64,000 bases of DNA from Moniliella sp. 'wahieum' (taxonomy: Eukaryota; Basidiomycota; Moniliellomycetes; Moniliellales; Moniliellaceae). Positions within the stretch are counted from its first letter, which is position 1; every line of letters starts with the position of its first letter. The DNA lies in the NCBI GenBank assembly GCA_003971905.1, contig RSEE01000007.1, positions 992,001 through 1,056,000 of the forward strand, given 5' to 3'. The notes below the pieces were generated by a model. That model had not been told where the DNA came from. It saw nothing but the letters and a program-made list of their open reading frames with translations, and searched no databases. Both the position numbers and the translations under genes were made by a program. This document shows, piece by piece, positions 34,207-45,510 of the stretch.

Positions 34207-34782
34207 CTAATAGCTGGCTGGCGCTGACGGCGCAGAAGGGTGTGGCCCACACCCATATAACCGTCCTCGTATCATGCATCCCAGCTGCAGACGCTGGGTA
34301 CAGCTCGGCGCAGCAAGAGAGACCGAGCCACCAATGCTACGCTCCCTGCGGTATCCGAGACGTGGTGCAGACGGAAAAGACCCTACTCTAATGTCACCGA
34401 GAGCAAGCCTCCCCTTCGCTGTTAGCCCCCTATACGCCGCGCCATGATCGTCTCTGATCGACAGTCGCGACTTCGACCGAATCCATATTCCGACTAAGTG
34501 ACCCCAGACGTGGAGGGCCTTAACGAAGGCAAAGAGCTCCTTCTCTGACACCGTCCAGCGCAACCGTTCGTCGTACAAAGTCACCCTGTGCCACTTCCTG
34601 TCCTCATCCGGCTGCGCAGAACAGCGCCGATGCTCATCTGCGGCAGAGCCATGAAGAAGAATGACACTTGGATGACACTTGAAGCGGGTGAGGTTCCCCA
34701 ACAGGCGTTGGAGTGGGCGGGCGAGGCGAGGGAAGGACGGGACGGACCCAGTAGAAAAAAAAACCTTTGAGGTGTCATGCAT
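34207..34782 (-). mobile_element. Retrotransposon RT-RNase H fragment (Ty3/gypsy-like)
   Basis: A - strand frame resembles the junction of reverse transcriptase and RNase H in LTR retrotransposons. FPRLARPLQRLLGN matches the end of the RT connection region. KWHRVTLYDERLRWTVSEKE plus LFAFVKALHVWGHLVG matches the RNase H core, with the conserved E-K-E-L and A-L spacing. The frame stays open for about 190 codons, but flanking RT and integrase parts are missing and no LTR was seen. It is therefore an isolated decayed fragment. It sits 200 bp upstream of TAF1 on the opposite strand. Confidence 0.6.
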
Positions 34783-34979
34783 CCATCATGCATCTCCGGT
34801 CTCCCGGTTGGCATCACTTGCCTTTCCGCCGCGGGGCGGAAACAGTAGCGCGTTCACCGCCTTGGCTCTTGTGCTGCGCCCCGTCATCGCCGTGATAAAT
34901 ATGCTGCGCTTCCATCGCATGCCGTGTCCTAGATTGCTCCCTGCAGTCGCCGCCACCGTTGCCACCCTTGTTGCGCACG

Positions 34980-37900
34980 ATGGATGAACTTGACGAACGT
35001 GGGGCATCCGAAATGCTCGGGGGCCTTGGCCTGGGCCAGTGTTGCGCGAGCTCGGCGTCGCCGACGAGGGGTCGTCCGAGGCGATGCACAAGCTCGGGCT
35101 GGCCCAACACTCGGTCTTGCAAGCATCGACCATCTACAATGACAACTTTGAGGACGACGACGGCGGTGTTCCTGGCCCGAGATGACTGAGGAGGAAAAAG
35201 CGGCTCGCGCCGAGGAGCAGGCCGAGGCGGAAAAGTATTATCGTCTTGGTGCCGCTTCGCTGCTGCCACAACACAAGTCGGAGGAACAAATCTGGGGAGA
35301 AAAAGGAGAAAGCGCAGCTCGTTCTCGACGAACTCAAGCAATTGTTGCCTGAGTACAAACGCGATGCCGTGCTCGACTTTACCGAGCTGTTTACTGCACC
35401 GCGCCCGGCCAAGAAACGCAGGTTGGTCCCACCGAAGGGGTTTGGTGCGTATCTCATATCTTTCGCCCCTCTCTCTTCTTCCCCCCCTCCCCCCACTCGC
35501 CACTAGCTAACACTCCTTCAGGTTTGGCCCCTCCTCCAGCCGTGCCCTTGGAGCAGCGACAGGAGGTGTCGCGGTATCATCCAGATGTGACGGTGCGCAG
35601 CAGTTTCAGACTTGGTGGAGAAATTCAAAACGACGTCGGGCCGGCCTGCGGCGGGGTGGTGGACAGTTGCAGGAAGAACTGTTGGACCCTTCTTTGTCGA
35701 CGGAAGGATGGAACGTCCAAGCGTGGACTGTAGCCGAGGGCGACTTTTTCCGCAAGGCTGCCACCCTCACTGACGACTTCGATTGGGACGACGCGATTCG
35801 GTGGCACGCCGAACTCAAACCCAAGGGGCCCACACAGTTTTACTTTGACCTGAACGATGACCAAATGGTGTTTGAAGAGGTGACGCCGGATGCGGCAAGT
35901 TCCCAGGTCTCACACCCCTCTGCCCGTGCGACACGTTCTGCAGCCACTTGAACCCACTCAACTTGTCGAACGATCGGTTCTATGAGATCCCAAGAGAGCA
36001 TCGGCAAAAGGCGGCAGACTTTGGGTCAATTGGTTGTCCAGCACGCTCGTCCTGCTGCCCACCTTCAGCTGCCATTCTACAAGACGCGTTTGATCCAGGC
36101 GGAGCTGAATTCGTTCCATCGTCCTCACATCCAATTCCCCACCAACATTGTCATCCCGTTCAATAAGGTCCAGTCCAACGGAAGGACCGGCTTAAGAAAG
36201 CCAAGGGAAGGATGCGTTTGACGTGTTCCACTCGACCAGCGACCTGAGTCTGAAGGATACGAGCTCGTTTGTGTTGTACGAGTACTCAGAGGAGCACCCG
36301 CCCGTCCTGTCCAACTATGGTATGGGCCACATTCTCGTCAACTACTTCCGTAAGAAGAGTGCCAAGGAAGAAACCATCCCGCGTGCCGACTTGGGAGACA
36401 TTTGTGTTGGAACCACAAGACGAATCGCCGTTCAGGGGATTTGGGCAGGTGGAGCCAGGACAGATGCAGCCAACGCTGTACAACAATATGATCCGTGCCC
36501 CACTCTTCCCCCACAAGCCCCAGCCCACGACTTTCTCTTGATCCGCAACACCAACAAGGACCAAGTCACGTACCATTTGCGCAACATTCAGCATGCGTTT
36601 GTTGTCGGCCAGCAGTTCCCCATTGTCCAAATCCCAGGACCGCATGCACGCTTGGCCTCAACCTGATCAAAACCCGTCTCCACATGATTACCCACAAACT
36701 CATCCAGCGCAGCAAGGGTCATCGGATCAAGATGCATCGTGTGATGCGCTACTTCCCGATTACAACGGGTTGCAGATGCGCCAGCGACTTCGTGAGTTTA
36801 TGGAGTACAACCGTAAAGCTGGTGATCCCGATCAAGGCTTTTGGAAATTGATGCCGGGAACGCCGGTGCCAGAGGAGGGTGCGTTGTAAACAGCTGCCGC
36901 CGGAACATATGGTGCTGTGCGAGAGCATGCAGCTGGCCAGCAACGGCTGGTGGACTTGGGTCTCCTGAAATTGGGCGACGACGCAAATGAAGACGAAGAG
37001 TCGGGCGAAGGGAACGAGGTGGAGCAGTCGGTGGCGCCTTGGTTGTTGAGCAAGAACTTTTTGAATGGTGCGTCGGGTAAGGCGATGCTGGCACTTCATG
37101 GAGAAGGTGATCCGTCGGGACGCGGCGAGGCGTTCAGTTTCATTCGTGTGTCGATGAAGGAGATTTTCATTGCGGCGGGCGAGGATCCGTTGGAAAAGCG
37201 GGCAGCAATGGAGGCCGAAGCGATGAGCAAGTCGGGCCACCGATACAATGTGGCGGAACAACAGCAAATCTATCGCGCGGAAATCAACCGCATCTGGGAG
37301 GCGCAACGGCGTGCGCTCAGCGCGCCTAAGCCACCCAAAATCACCCGTCGCGACTTGGTCCCCCTCCACCGTGCTGTGCGCGCATACGAACAGGAAATTG
37401 TGGCCAACCAAGAAGCTCGGGAGGACGAGGCAGTCTCTGCTCCGCCCACGAACCACGATCGGTACGAGGGCAAGATCCTTCGCATTCGCCGCTTGGTCGA
37501 TGGGGAGTGGCGCACCGAGTATGTGCGGGACCGGTCGACGATGGAGATTACCTCCGGCAGCGGCAGACCCTGTTGGATGCCCAGATGGAGACGGAACAAC
37601 TGGCTCCGACGGGCGATGCAGTGTTGGATGCTGCGCGGCAGAAACGATTGCGCAGGCGATTGCTCATCTCAAGAAATGCCAGGACCGTCGGATGCAACGC
37701 AAACAAGCCCAAGCGGCCTCGGCGGGGAAAACATTGGAGATCAACTTGCACAAGGCGGCTACCAAACGACTTGTGGCCGGTGTGGCCAAGTGGGCCATAT
37801 GGCCACCAACACTTCGTGCCCCTTGTTCAATAAGGTTCCGCGGCCCCTGCTTCGGCGCTGCAGCGGCAGCAGACGCCAACATGTCCTTGACCAACATGCC

Positions 37901-38098
37901 CGTTGGCTTGGGCTCTGCCAACCCCTTTGCTTCCTCCTCGACGGTTAACATTCGTGGCCCGGCCGGTTCGCCCCTGGCGCAGCTCGCAGCCCCGTCGCCT
38001 CCGCCTCCTCGCCTCCGCCTCCGCCCCCACCCTTGGCCGGTGGACCCAAGTTGAAGTTTAAGATGAAGAAGCGGCCGAGCGCCCCGACTGCCGGGTGA
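34980..38098 (+). CDS. TAF1: TFIID subunit TAF1 (frame-broken by many indels)
   Basis: The largest TFIID subunit, a scaffold for promoter recognition by RNA polymerase II. The probable start is MDELDERGASEMLGGLGLG at 34980. A 77-nt intron (35445-35521, GTGCGT...TTCAG) is visible. Conserved central (DUF3591) blocks follow: PLNLSNDRFYE (~35945), KDTSSFVLYEYSEEHPPVLS (~36250), VLSNYGMGHILVNYFRKKSA, FLLIRNTNKDQVTYHLRNIQ (~36530), ALHGEGDPSGRGEAFSFIRV (~37090) and IYRAEINRIWEAQRRAL. Near the end is a zinc knuckle, TTCGRCGQVGHMATNTSCPL (~37765). The C-terminus is LKFKMKKRPSAPTAG with the stop at 38096-38098. There is no bromodomain, as usual in fungi. The similarity changes frame more than ten times. 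Since TAF1 is essential, sequence error is the better explanation. Confidence 0.93.
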
Positions 38099-38815
38099 TG
38101 TTGGACGTTGATGGTGAGCGCATATCCCGCAGCCCCGTCTTATTGTTGATGGTGGAGGAGAATGGGATGTGATTCCAAGGAGAGATACAGAAGGCTATGA
38201 GAAGGGTAAACGGCTTACATCCCGAGGGTACCGGGAGGGAGCAGAGAGCGTCCGGACAGATAAGAAGGGTGATGTCCATTGTGTAGGATAGCGTGACTGG
38301 GGCATCGCGCCAACAGCCCACCTCGACCGGATGCGGACGAGGCGATGAAAAACGGGCACGTTGGTATAGTCCGCAGTTGATGATTCATCTTCGATGTAAC
38401 AGAAGAATACATGTGTGTATCGGACGAACGACAGACATCACTGCCAGAGAGGCTAAGGGGAGGAAAGGCTAAGGCGAGGAGAGGCTAAGGAGAGGGTGAC
38501 CACAGTCGAGAGGTAAAAGCAAGGGTAGGGGAGCTATATTGGTATAGCAATCGTCCGTGTGGGGAAAAGAAAAGCAAGGCGACATGAAGCAAAGCACTGA
38601 GAAAGATGGGCGAGAGACATTCGAAGCGGAAAATTGGAAATGGGTGCGAGATCAGCCAAAAAAGCAATGTCAATAAGCAAAACTGTACTGGCAACAGGGT
38701 GTTATTGTAACTTGTCCTGCCGTCATCTCCGTGGCAGAGTTGGGAATGGCACGTGTGTAGGCGGGGAAGAGATTGCGAAACTGCACCTGGTGGCAGGCGC
38801 CCTCTCACCCTCTGC
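38099..38815. other. Convergent 3' intergenic region
   Basis: Lies between the 3' ends of TAF1 (+) and the RTA1-like gene (-). No coding content is recognised. Three short AGGCTAAGG units occur near 38450-38490. Confidence 0.45.
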
Positions 38816-40180
38816 CTAGTTCATGCGCCATACTTTTCTTCTTCTGGCGAAAATTGACTGGGCCCAAGGAGCAGGAAGCATACGGCTTGGGTGATAGATT
38901 ACCATGGCCTATTTTAGTCATGTCAGAATCATGCTCATCAGGAAGTTGGAAAAGAAGCCACTCACCATCAAAGCAAGCCAAATTGGTACCCCATCAAAGA
39001 CACACAGGTACCATTCATGACCGAAGAGGTAGAAGTTGTCAAACGCTCATCTCTGCTGCTCGATAGATGCACCGTACCAACAGGCAAATAGCAGCGAACA
39101 AAGAGGCGCCGGCATACGACGTGTCCCTTTGGTCCAGCGACCGTAAGAGACCAATGGGGCATCGTTGCCACTGGTAAGACCAAGCGTTCCTTCACTGGTA
39201 TAATTCGTGTAATGAGGTGAGTTGTTGTCCTCTTCAAGAACCGCTAAAGGCGAGACGTGGCGGTTCTCCTCAATCTGGTAGTTACGGTAGTGGCGATACA
39301 GAAAGTCGCACAAGAGAACAGGACAGGTACAGGCATGTTACCACAACTTGCAATCCAACTCCTCCGAGAGCAATGTACATCCCAACCTTTCCTCCATTTC
39401 CTGATGATGACTGAAAGAGAAGACATTATCGTTAGTACAATGGAGCCCACGTATGCCGTAATACGAAAACACATCTTTCAAGGGCAGGATAACAAAAGAC
39501 ACACTGTTGGTTGACGACCCTCCAGCCGCACCTCCCCCACTCCCTGCACCACCAAGGAAAGAATGTCTAGAACTGTGAAGACAACGCAGGCACGTGTGAG
39601 TTTTGTCTGTTTTCAGGAATTGACCTGCCGTAGCAACAGGAAAGGCATCACAAACGTACTAAGGAATGTGGTGAGGTACACCTTTTTCTTGACCCGGGAG
39701 AACTCATACCCGACACACGCCATGATATGGTCAAACCCAATGTAATTCGAAGCACTGAGGAAGACGGGGGCAATGATGAGGATCACCATCTGGCCAATGT
39801 ACGAATAGGTCAGAAATGGGCGGTATTGGCCTTGCAGTCGAAACGCCCATCCTACGATTTCCGCTAGGGAACAGATGGATGTGAAGATCATAAACCGACC
39901 CCGTGGCCAACGAATGAACCCTTGAGGCACCAGCGCCGCTGAGGCTACCGAAAGAGTATGACAAAGACGATCGACGCAGAGAGCGCTGTTGAGAGGAATG
40001 ACAGTCTGTCAGCATGAAGATCAAATGCGATAGGAGAAGGGGGTTGCTTTGGGGTAAGGGGGGTGAAATGGGGAATTTTGACTGACATGGAATAAACCCA
40101 TATGACGTTTCATCAACGGAGCACGGCTGGTTGGGGCGGGGATCGACAAAGACGCAGTTGATGTCTGTTGAGTTGGTCAT
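38816..40180 (-). CDS. RTA1-like seven-helix membrane protein
   Basis: A fungal multi-pass membrane protein of the RTA1/RTM1/RSB1 group, linked to resistance to toxic compounds or sphingoid-base export. Exon 1 (from 40180) encodes an extracellular Cys-containing start, MTNSTDINCVFVDPRPNQPC. After an intron (~39987-40085) comes IRWPRGRFMIFTSICSLAEI, then YSYIGQMVILIIAPVFLSAS, the family core. A second intron begins after SRVKKK (~39685). Later exons give a Gly-rich loop, VGMYIALGGVGLQVVVTCLY and FDNFYLFGHEWYLCVFDGVP, then WLALM before a last intron. The end is AMVIYHPSRM...RRRKVWRMN with the TAG at 38816-38818. These fit the family's later helices and cytosolic tail. Several one-base slips are present. 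TATAAA at 40259-40264 favours the 40180 start over an upstream ATG at 40231. Confidence 0.85.
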
Positions 40181-40258
40181 CGCGGCAGGTACAACGACGT
40201 TTGAAGATGACGGGGGATGGTGTAAATTCAAAGCAGAAGTAGGGATGGATTGTGGTGT

Positions 40259-40264
40259 TTATAG
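40259..40264 (-). promoter_or_regulatory. Putative TATA box of the RTA1-like gene
   Basis: TATAAA on the - strand, about 80 bases before the ATG at 40180. Confidence 0.45.
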
Positions 40265-41048
40265 TAACGCGGCACGTGTTTTGTTATACTAGGCCACAAA
40301 GAGATACGCCTCCATAGTACTACAACCAGTATAGAATGCAAGGGGCCTGCGCTTCGTGGTATACGATAGCCGCCCATTGCAAGGGAGGAGTCTGCACACC
40401 GAAGCAGTACAACGCCACAGAGAGGGTGGACGGCTGGTGGCAGAAACTGCGATACGCACTGCGAAGTTGCGAGCGGCTGCGACAACGCTGCGACCTGCGT
40501 TTCGGCCCGTGCTGCGGTAGCAGGTATACAAGTCCTCGGACCTCCGGCCGATCAAGTGTGCTGTGTGGCGTCCAATTGTCTTGTGCGAGGCGGCCCCGTT
40601 CCGCCTCTGTTCCGCCCCTCCTTATTGCGCCCCCGTTCCCCTGATTGAACATTGAATCCCCATCTCTTCCCCTGCCTTGCTCGCCTCCCACAAGTCTCCT
40701 CCCCTTCTCGATCTGACTCGTCTCAGGTCTCATCGAGCATCCGTTCCTAGATACAAGCGAGTACACGTAGCCTGCCTGGTACTGGTAAAAACTTGATGGG
40801 TGACCGAGATGAGCGGTGGTCCTTCAGATGGAGCTTGAAGCATGAAGCTTGAAGCTAGCTTGAAGAGAAGGAACCGCGGACCCCACCGAAGCCGGAAAGA
40901 AATCCTGTCACGAACTATAAGCCGACGGAGCCCGAAATGTCGGAAACATAAACCGGAGCGGAGGGAAAGGGCAGGGGCCCGCAGAAGCGGAAATGACTAA
41001 GGCTGGAATTTGTCCAGGAGCCATATGCATCCAGCGCTGCTCAACACA
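40265..41048. other. Intergenic, no gene recognised
   Basis: A Cys-rich + frame at 40336-40644 has no recognisable pattern and no promoter-like signal. I do not call it. An AGCTTGAAGC-rich stretch lies near 40830-40865. Confidence 0.4.
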
Positions 41049-41532
41049 TCAGTGCCCCGGGCAATGCTCGGGCTCGGGCTCCTGCTCCAGCATGTGCTGT
41101 GGCCGGCGCCGGGTGCGCTCTCGAGGCTCCACCGTGTTCGCATCGAACCTGGCCCGGGTTCCCGGATGGGCAGGAGCGGGTGGCTCTCCTGGCCTGCTGT
41201 CGGCCTCTTCAATCCTGAGGATGAAACAGCCTGGGCGGGCGTTGGGATTGTACCCAACTGATTATTGGAGGTTCGGATGTGCGAGGGAACAAGACCAGCC
41301 GTTGGCGCATGGGGGGGGAGTGTAGCTGGACGGGACAGTTGTAGGGACTGGAGCAGCGACAACTGGGGGGGGGGGGGAGCATGTGGCCAAAGGCGACATG
41401 CAAAAGTAAACTGGAACGCAGAAAGGAGCGAGCTACCTTGGGTTGGTAAGACGGGGATGGTCAATGCCGGGGCGAAAGAGAGCTGAAGGGGAGGGCGCGG
41501 GGACAAGAAAAATCAGAAGAGCGTGACAACAT
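41049..41532 (-). CDS. Possible small secreted or low-complexity protein
   Basis: I do not recognise it. A canonical TATAAAA box (41598-41604) is followed about 70 bases later by an ATG at 41532 (MLSRSSDFSCPR). Possible splice sites then lead to a frame reading VPTTVPSSYTPPPCANGWSC and, after one in-frame stop near 41266, GYNPNARPGCFILRIEEADS. It ends EPEHCPGH with the TGA at 41049-41051. The charged, non-repetitive second half looks coding. The in-frame stop and unclear 5' exons make this a tentative call, and it could be noncoding. Confidence 0.25.
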
Positions 41533-41597
41533 GTTGGCAAGCGTTTCGGGAGGGAGGATGGCGGGGGGAGATGGATCTTGTTCACACAACCCACGGG

Positions 41598-41604
41598 TTT
41601 TATA
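41598..41604 (-). promoter_or_regulatory. Putative TATA box
   Basis: TATAAAA on the - strand, 66-72 bases upstream of the tentative ATG at 41532. It is the main argument for a gene there. Confidence 0.45.
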
Positions 41605-42451
41605 CACCCCCTACGGCCATGTGTGGGGTAGTGTTGCGCCGTGGAAGCAAAGCACTGTATTCGAATAGCAGCCCTCTAACTAGAGGGCTGATCCAACGGT
41701 AGTAGCAATGAGCGGAAACGATGTTACGAGTAGAGCGAAGTGCGTGGAGGCGGAAAGGAGATACAGGCAACTAGCACAGGAAGAAGAGGAGAGAAAGGAA
41801 AGTGGGCTACGCACGTAGGCCAGGCTGAGCGGACGCTGAGCAGTGGCCCCGTGCGGATGCGGATATGGCGCCAGCTATAGGCAGGCTATCATCCCTCCAC
41901 GCCATATCACCATCGCCCAGTACAGTCCAGCCCACTGCAGTGCAGTTCACCACCGAAACCATCACAACTCTTGCCCCCACCTTCTTTCTCCCTTCCCTCC
42001 CACCGACGCTTCTTACCTTGCTCTGCCACGCACATGCTATCACTACCGCCTTCCCCGCGTCTTCGTCAAGCAGCTGTCTCCACCATCATCGAAGCAGGAT
42101 TCCATTCGGTTGTCCTCAGTCCTTCTATTGCTCTGGCTTCATTTCACACTCTGACTACTAGTTCTTTGGACTTGACATTACTACCTGTTACTGCCTTGTC
42201 CCTTGGGCGAATCGTTAAGGATTGGGGTGTCTCTTTCAATGATTACGCGTTCAACTGTACTCTTATTCGCAAATTGACTACGCAGCCATATGGAGGCATG
42301 TGTTAGGTGTGAACTGAAGATAAGAAATTCAACGGAACAATCGAACACTGCGGGCAAAGCCAGTACCCCGTATTTGTTGGGAGACTTGAACTCTGCTTGC
42401 CTCTAGCTGGTGACGACTTCTGTGGAAGTACCAGCTTGAATAGGTGTGGCC
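41605..42451. other. Intergenic, no gene recognised
   Basis: The frame at 41971-42306 (+) has no domain. The left part is the upstream flank of the tentative small gene (-), and the right end is the 3' flank of THI5. Confidence 0.4.
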
Positions 42452-43597
42452 TTAAGCCGCCTTAATGGCTGTAATAGCGGGAGCAATCCCATCGACGGGC
42501 AGAATGTGGCGTGTTCCCTCAATGATCTCTTTCTGGTGCTTCGCAATGAGGCGCTGTTTCATCGGGAGTAACCAGATCGACGTCTTTGTCGTGGGTGAGA
42601 TACTGATTGGTGTAGTTGTGCACGAAGTCATTGGGGATCACTCCAAGACGCTTGCAGTAGCCGGTGACCTTGTCAAAGTCACGCTTCTCGCAGTAAAGAT
42701 CCTTACGCAGATAAACGAAAGACCGCTCAAAGATACGGTCTTGCAACGGTGTGTCCATAACCTTCTTGCTCATCTTGAACTCGGCCCAAGTCCCCACCGG
42801 GTCTGCTTGGATCTCATCCGTAGCCCGCTTCACCGCGCGAAGGAAAGCCTTGGCTTTCTCTGGGTTCTTAGAGAGCCACTGAGCATTTCCAATGTACAGG
42901 ATCGAGCAGAAACAGCAGCAGCCCAAGCAAGCCAACTCGTCGATCCGAAGCATGAAAGCATCCGTACGCGGCCGACCGTTCGCAACACACCACTCCTCCA
43001 GCTCAGTTTGCTGCACATTTTCGAGTCCCACCCCCGCGTCAATCTCCCCCGCGATGATGTAGCGCGCAACGTTCATGCCAACTTTCACGGCAGTGTAATC
43101 GGAAGGGGTCATGCCATAGTGCGCCGTCAACTCGTCCAGCTGGATCTTGCCAAACTGTCCCACGTACCCAATTTTCTTGCCGCGCAGCGATTGGAAGTCG
43201 GACGTAATGCCCCGACCTTTAATGCTGACAATCCCCGTAATGGGCTCGTCGAGCAACGTGCCAATGGCTTGGATGGGTGCTTGGGCAGCGATGGTATGGA
43301 TCATCGCCTTAAACCCGAGCGGAGCATACCCACTCGCAATCAGCTCTGTCACGTCGCTCACATTGTGAGGTTCAAGGATGGAAATCTTGATCCCTTCTTC
43401 TTCAAAGTAGCCACGATCATTTGCACGGTACAAGGGCATGTGGTATGGCGCAGGCTGGAAAAGGGGGAGATCATATGTCAGACAATGAGGTAAGAGCAGA
43501 AGATGTTAGTGAGAGCAGTAAACTGATGGAAGTACTGACCGTCCAATTAAGGGAAAAGGGATTTTTCTGTGTGAGTATTAGCAGGAGGCATAGGCAT
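42452..43597 (-). CDS. THI5: THI5/NMT1 hydroxymethylpyrimidine phosphate synthase
   Basis: A suicide enzyme that makes the thiamine pyrimidine moiety (HMP-P) from its own active-site histidine and PLP, using iron. The start is MPMPPANTHTEK at 43597. The next residues, KIPFSLNW-like, need two homopolymer corrections. An 85-nt intron (43455-43539, GTCAGT...CCAG) leads to PAPYHMPLYRANDRGYFEEE. Conserved blocks are NVSDVTELIASG, GFKAMIHTIAAQAP, GKKIGYVGQFGKIQLDELTA, HYGMTPSDYTAVKVGMNVAR and DELACLGCCCFCSILYIGN with the CCCFC signature. A slip near 42565 restores the true tail, MKQRLIAKHQKEII...IAPAITAIKAA, with the stop at 42452-42454. Length (~345 residues) is normal. Family members are thiamine-repressed; I found no TPP-riboswitch consensus in the intron or upstream. 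TATAAA lies ~100 bases upstream. Confidence 0.95.
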
Positions 43598-43698
43598 GTT
43601 GATAAAGGGCGGTGAGAGAGACGACTATTGTCGATAACGCGGATTGGGGGAAACAGAAACGGATGATGGGAGGCACGGGTGTCCAGGTGAAGTGCCCG

Positions 43699-43704
43699 TT
43701 TATA
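43699..43704 (-). promoter_or_regulatory. TATA box of THI5
   Basis: TATAAA on the - strand about 102 bases before the ATG at 43597. Confidence 0.6.
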
Positions 43705-44448
43705 TTGCCTCTTGTGGGAGGGAAATGTTTATCCTGACTACTTGATGTAAGTTATGCTTGGTGGCCTGTGCACACAGCTGTGGTATCACACAAATAGAAA
43801 CACCTCCAGCACCCAGCCACAGCTCCTCAAGAACGGACATGTATACGATACGCACGAGCCACGTTCATGTGGACTGGAAGGTGCGTTGGACTGCACGTTC
43901 CCTATATGTTGTTAATACTGAATAAGCCGTTGGGTCTTGAGTGCTGAGTACTATCCCAACCGTGTGGCGATGTGACTGGCTATCCCAAACAAAAAAGGAT
44001 CTGAACTTCTTACTCCTCGATCCCTTTTGGGGGGCGGTATAGACACACGCAACAATCTCGGTTAAATTTTGGCGTTATCGACCGCCATCGCCCACACAGC
44101 CTGTATCTCATCTACCGCGGATGAATACTTCCACGGCATGAGCCTGATTGTATCAGATACTCGTGCAGGGAATGTCCCTCCTTAAATTTACAGGGGGAGA
44201 GGTCTCTTTGTGTTTGCGCGGGGTTTCATAATAGTCTTCTCGCCTCTCCACAGCCGGGGGGTGCTTTGGTGTGGCCAAGGACGTTGACAGTGTGCTGTAC
44301 GTAGCGTGTGCTTTGACTTTCCCTCGGAGAAGGGACTTGTGGCGTGCGCTATATAGAGTGTCTGTCCGCCGAGATGACTGCGGTCCTGGTCGTGTGCGTG
44401 TCATCTGTCATCTGAGGCATGTGTCGACGACATTGGCGATTACCTTGA

Positions 44449-44478
44449 TTACCGGTTACCGGCCGGTTACCGGTTACC
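44449..44478. repeat. Mirrored heptamer cluster
   Basis: Two copies of TTACCGG, then CC, then two copies of GGTTACC (the same seven bases phase-shifted), giving a 30-bp block dense in CCGG and GGTTACC. It is noncoding; function unknown. Confidence 0.7.
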
Positions 44479-45086
44479 ACCGCAAAGACATCCCTTTTCC
44501 TCAGTGCCCACCCACTAGCTATGAAGCTGGCAACGTGATGTGGTTAACTCCGTCCTTTATATGACTCACTCGAGGACTGTGTGGTATTAGATCTTAGAGG
44601 AAACTTCTTCCCCTCTCTCGCCCTTGCTGGTCTCCGCCCCCTCCGTGGCGAGATGATGTCCGCATTCAAACTTCGCCAAAATGTTCCGAGTTTCACCCGG
44701 CTCCCATCGGCCATGGAGCATGAACAGTGTGGCATTAGTATAGCCATAAGCTCGTTTTGAATCAACAATACCACAGAGGGAGCACCGAGGAACCAGAGTT
44801 TGCCCCTATTAAACCTAGGAGGTGCACATTTACATGGCTCTTCTACACAAGTGAAAAGTCCGCATGATCCGTGCGCATACAGTTCATCAGAAGTAGGAAT
44901 TATCTAAGCGTGTACTCTATACGTTTCAGATATGACAGCCCGCGTATATGTGGTGAAACGAAGCTTGCAGGCCCTTCTCTGTTGAATGTGTCGAAATACG
45001 CAGTACAGAGAAGTGGAAACGTGTTGGTGAGGGCTACGCTGGAAGAGCCATGGAAGCCCTTGATGAAGGCCACGAGTTAAACTGCA

Positions 45087-45114
45087 CTTTAACCCCCCAA
45101 GGGGGGTATTAAAG
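45087..45114. repeat. Strong hairpin
   Basis: CTTTAA and six C, a two-base loop AA, then six G, TA and TTAAAG. The arms pair over 12 bp with a TA bulge. It is isolated from any 3' end I can identify, so it may be a remnant of a small inverted-repeat element. Confidence 0.7.
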
Positions 45115-45510
45115 TACATCTTCCTCTGGTTGCAACCACACTTCTGGGCATATCGCCGACGAGCCGCACTTTTGGTTGCACGTTTTGCGTGGCAGCAACC
45201 CTACTCGCATGACAGCAACCCTACTCACAGAATGAACGAAACACCCGATCGACTATCTCAAGCTGTGGAGGTAAGACAGACCGCAACGGAAAATAGCGCG
45301 CTTATTAGGACCTGCCTTGCATAGATGTTTTCGCGGGAGGCTCTACTCCAGAATGAGCACTCGATGTATCTCATTTTTTGCCACTGCTGACGTCGTCTGT
45401 ACTTGTTGACAATGCCATTGACGACGCTCGAACACATAGAAGCACCCTGCCATCTGTTTCTGCTTTTGCCCAGATTTTTTAAATACAGAGAGCACACTTG
45501 CATGTGGGTG

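Larger units (their letters stand above)
43705..45510. other. Intergenic with two short structured repeats
   Basis: 1.8 kb with no supported gene. It holds the mirrored heptamer cluster at 44449-44478 and the hairpin at 45087-45114. Confidence 0.45.

Noticed and set aside
40336-40644. A Cys-rich 102-codon + frame
   Set aside because: Cysteine spacing matches no family I know, there is no signal peptide, and it overlaps the RTA1-like promoter region.
42465-43493. A 342-codon + strand frame
   Set aside because: Antisense shadow of THI5; the - strand carries the conserved protein.
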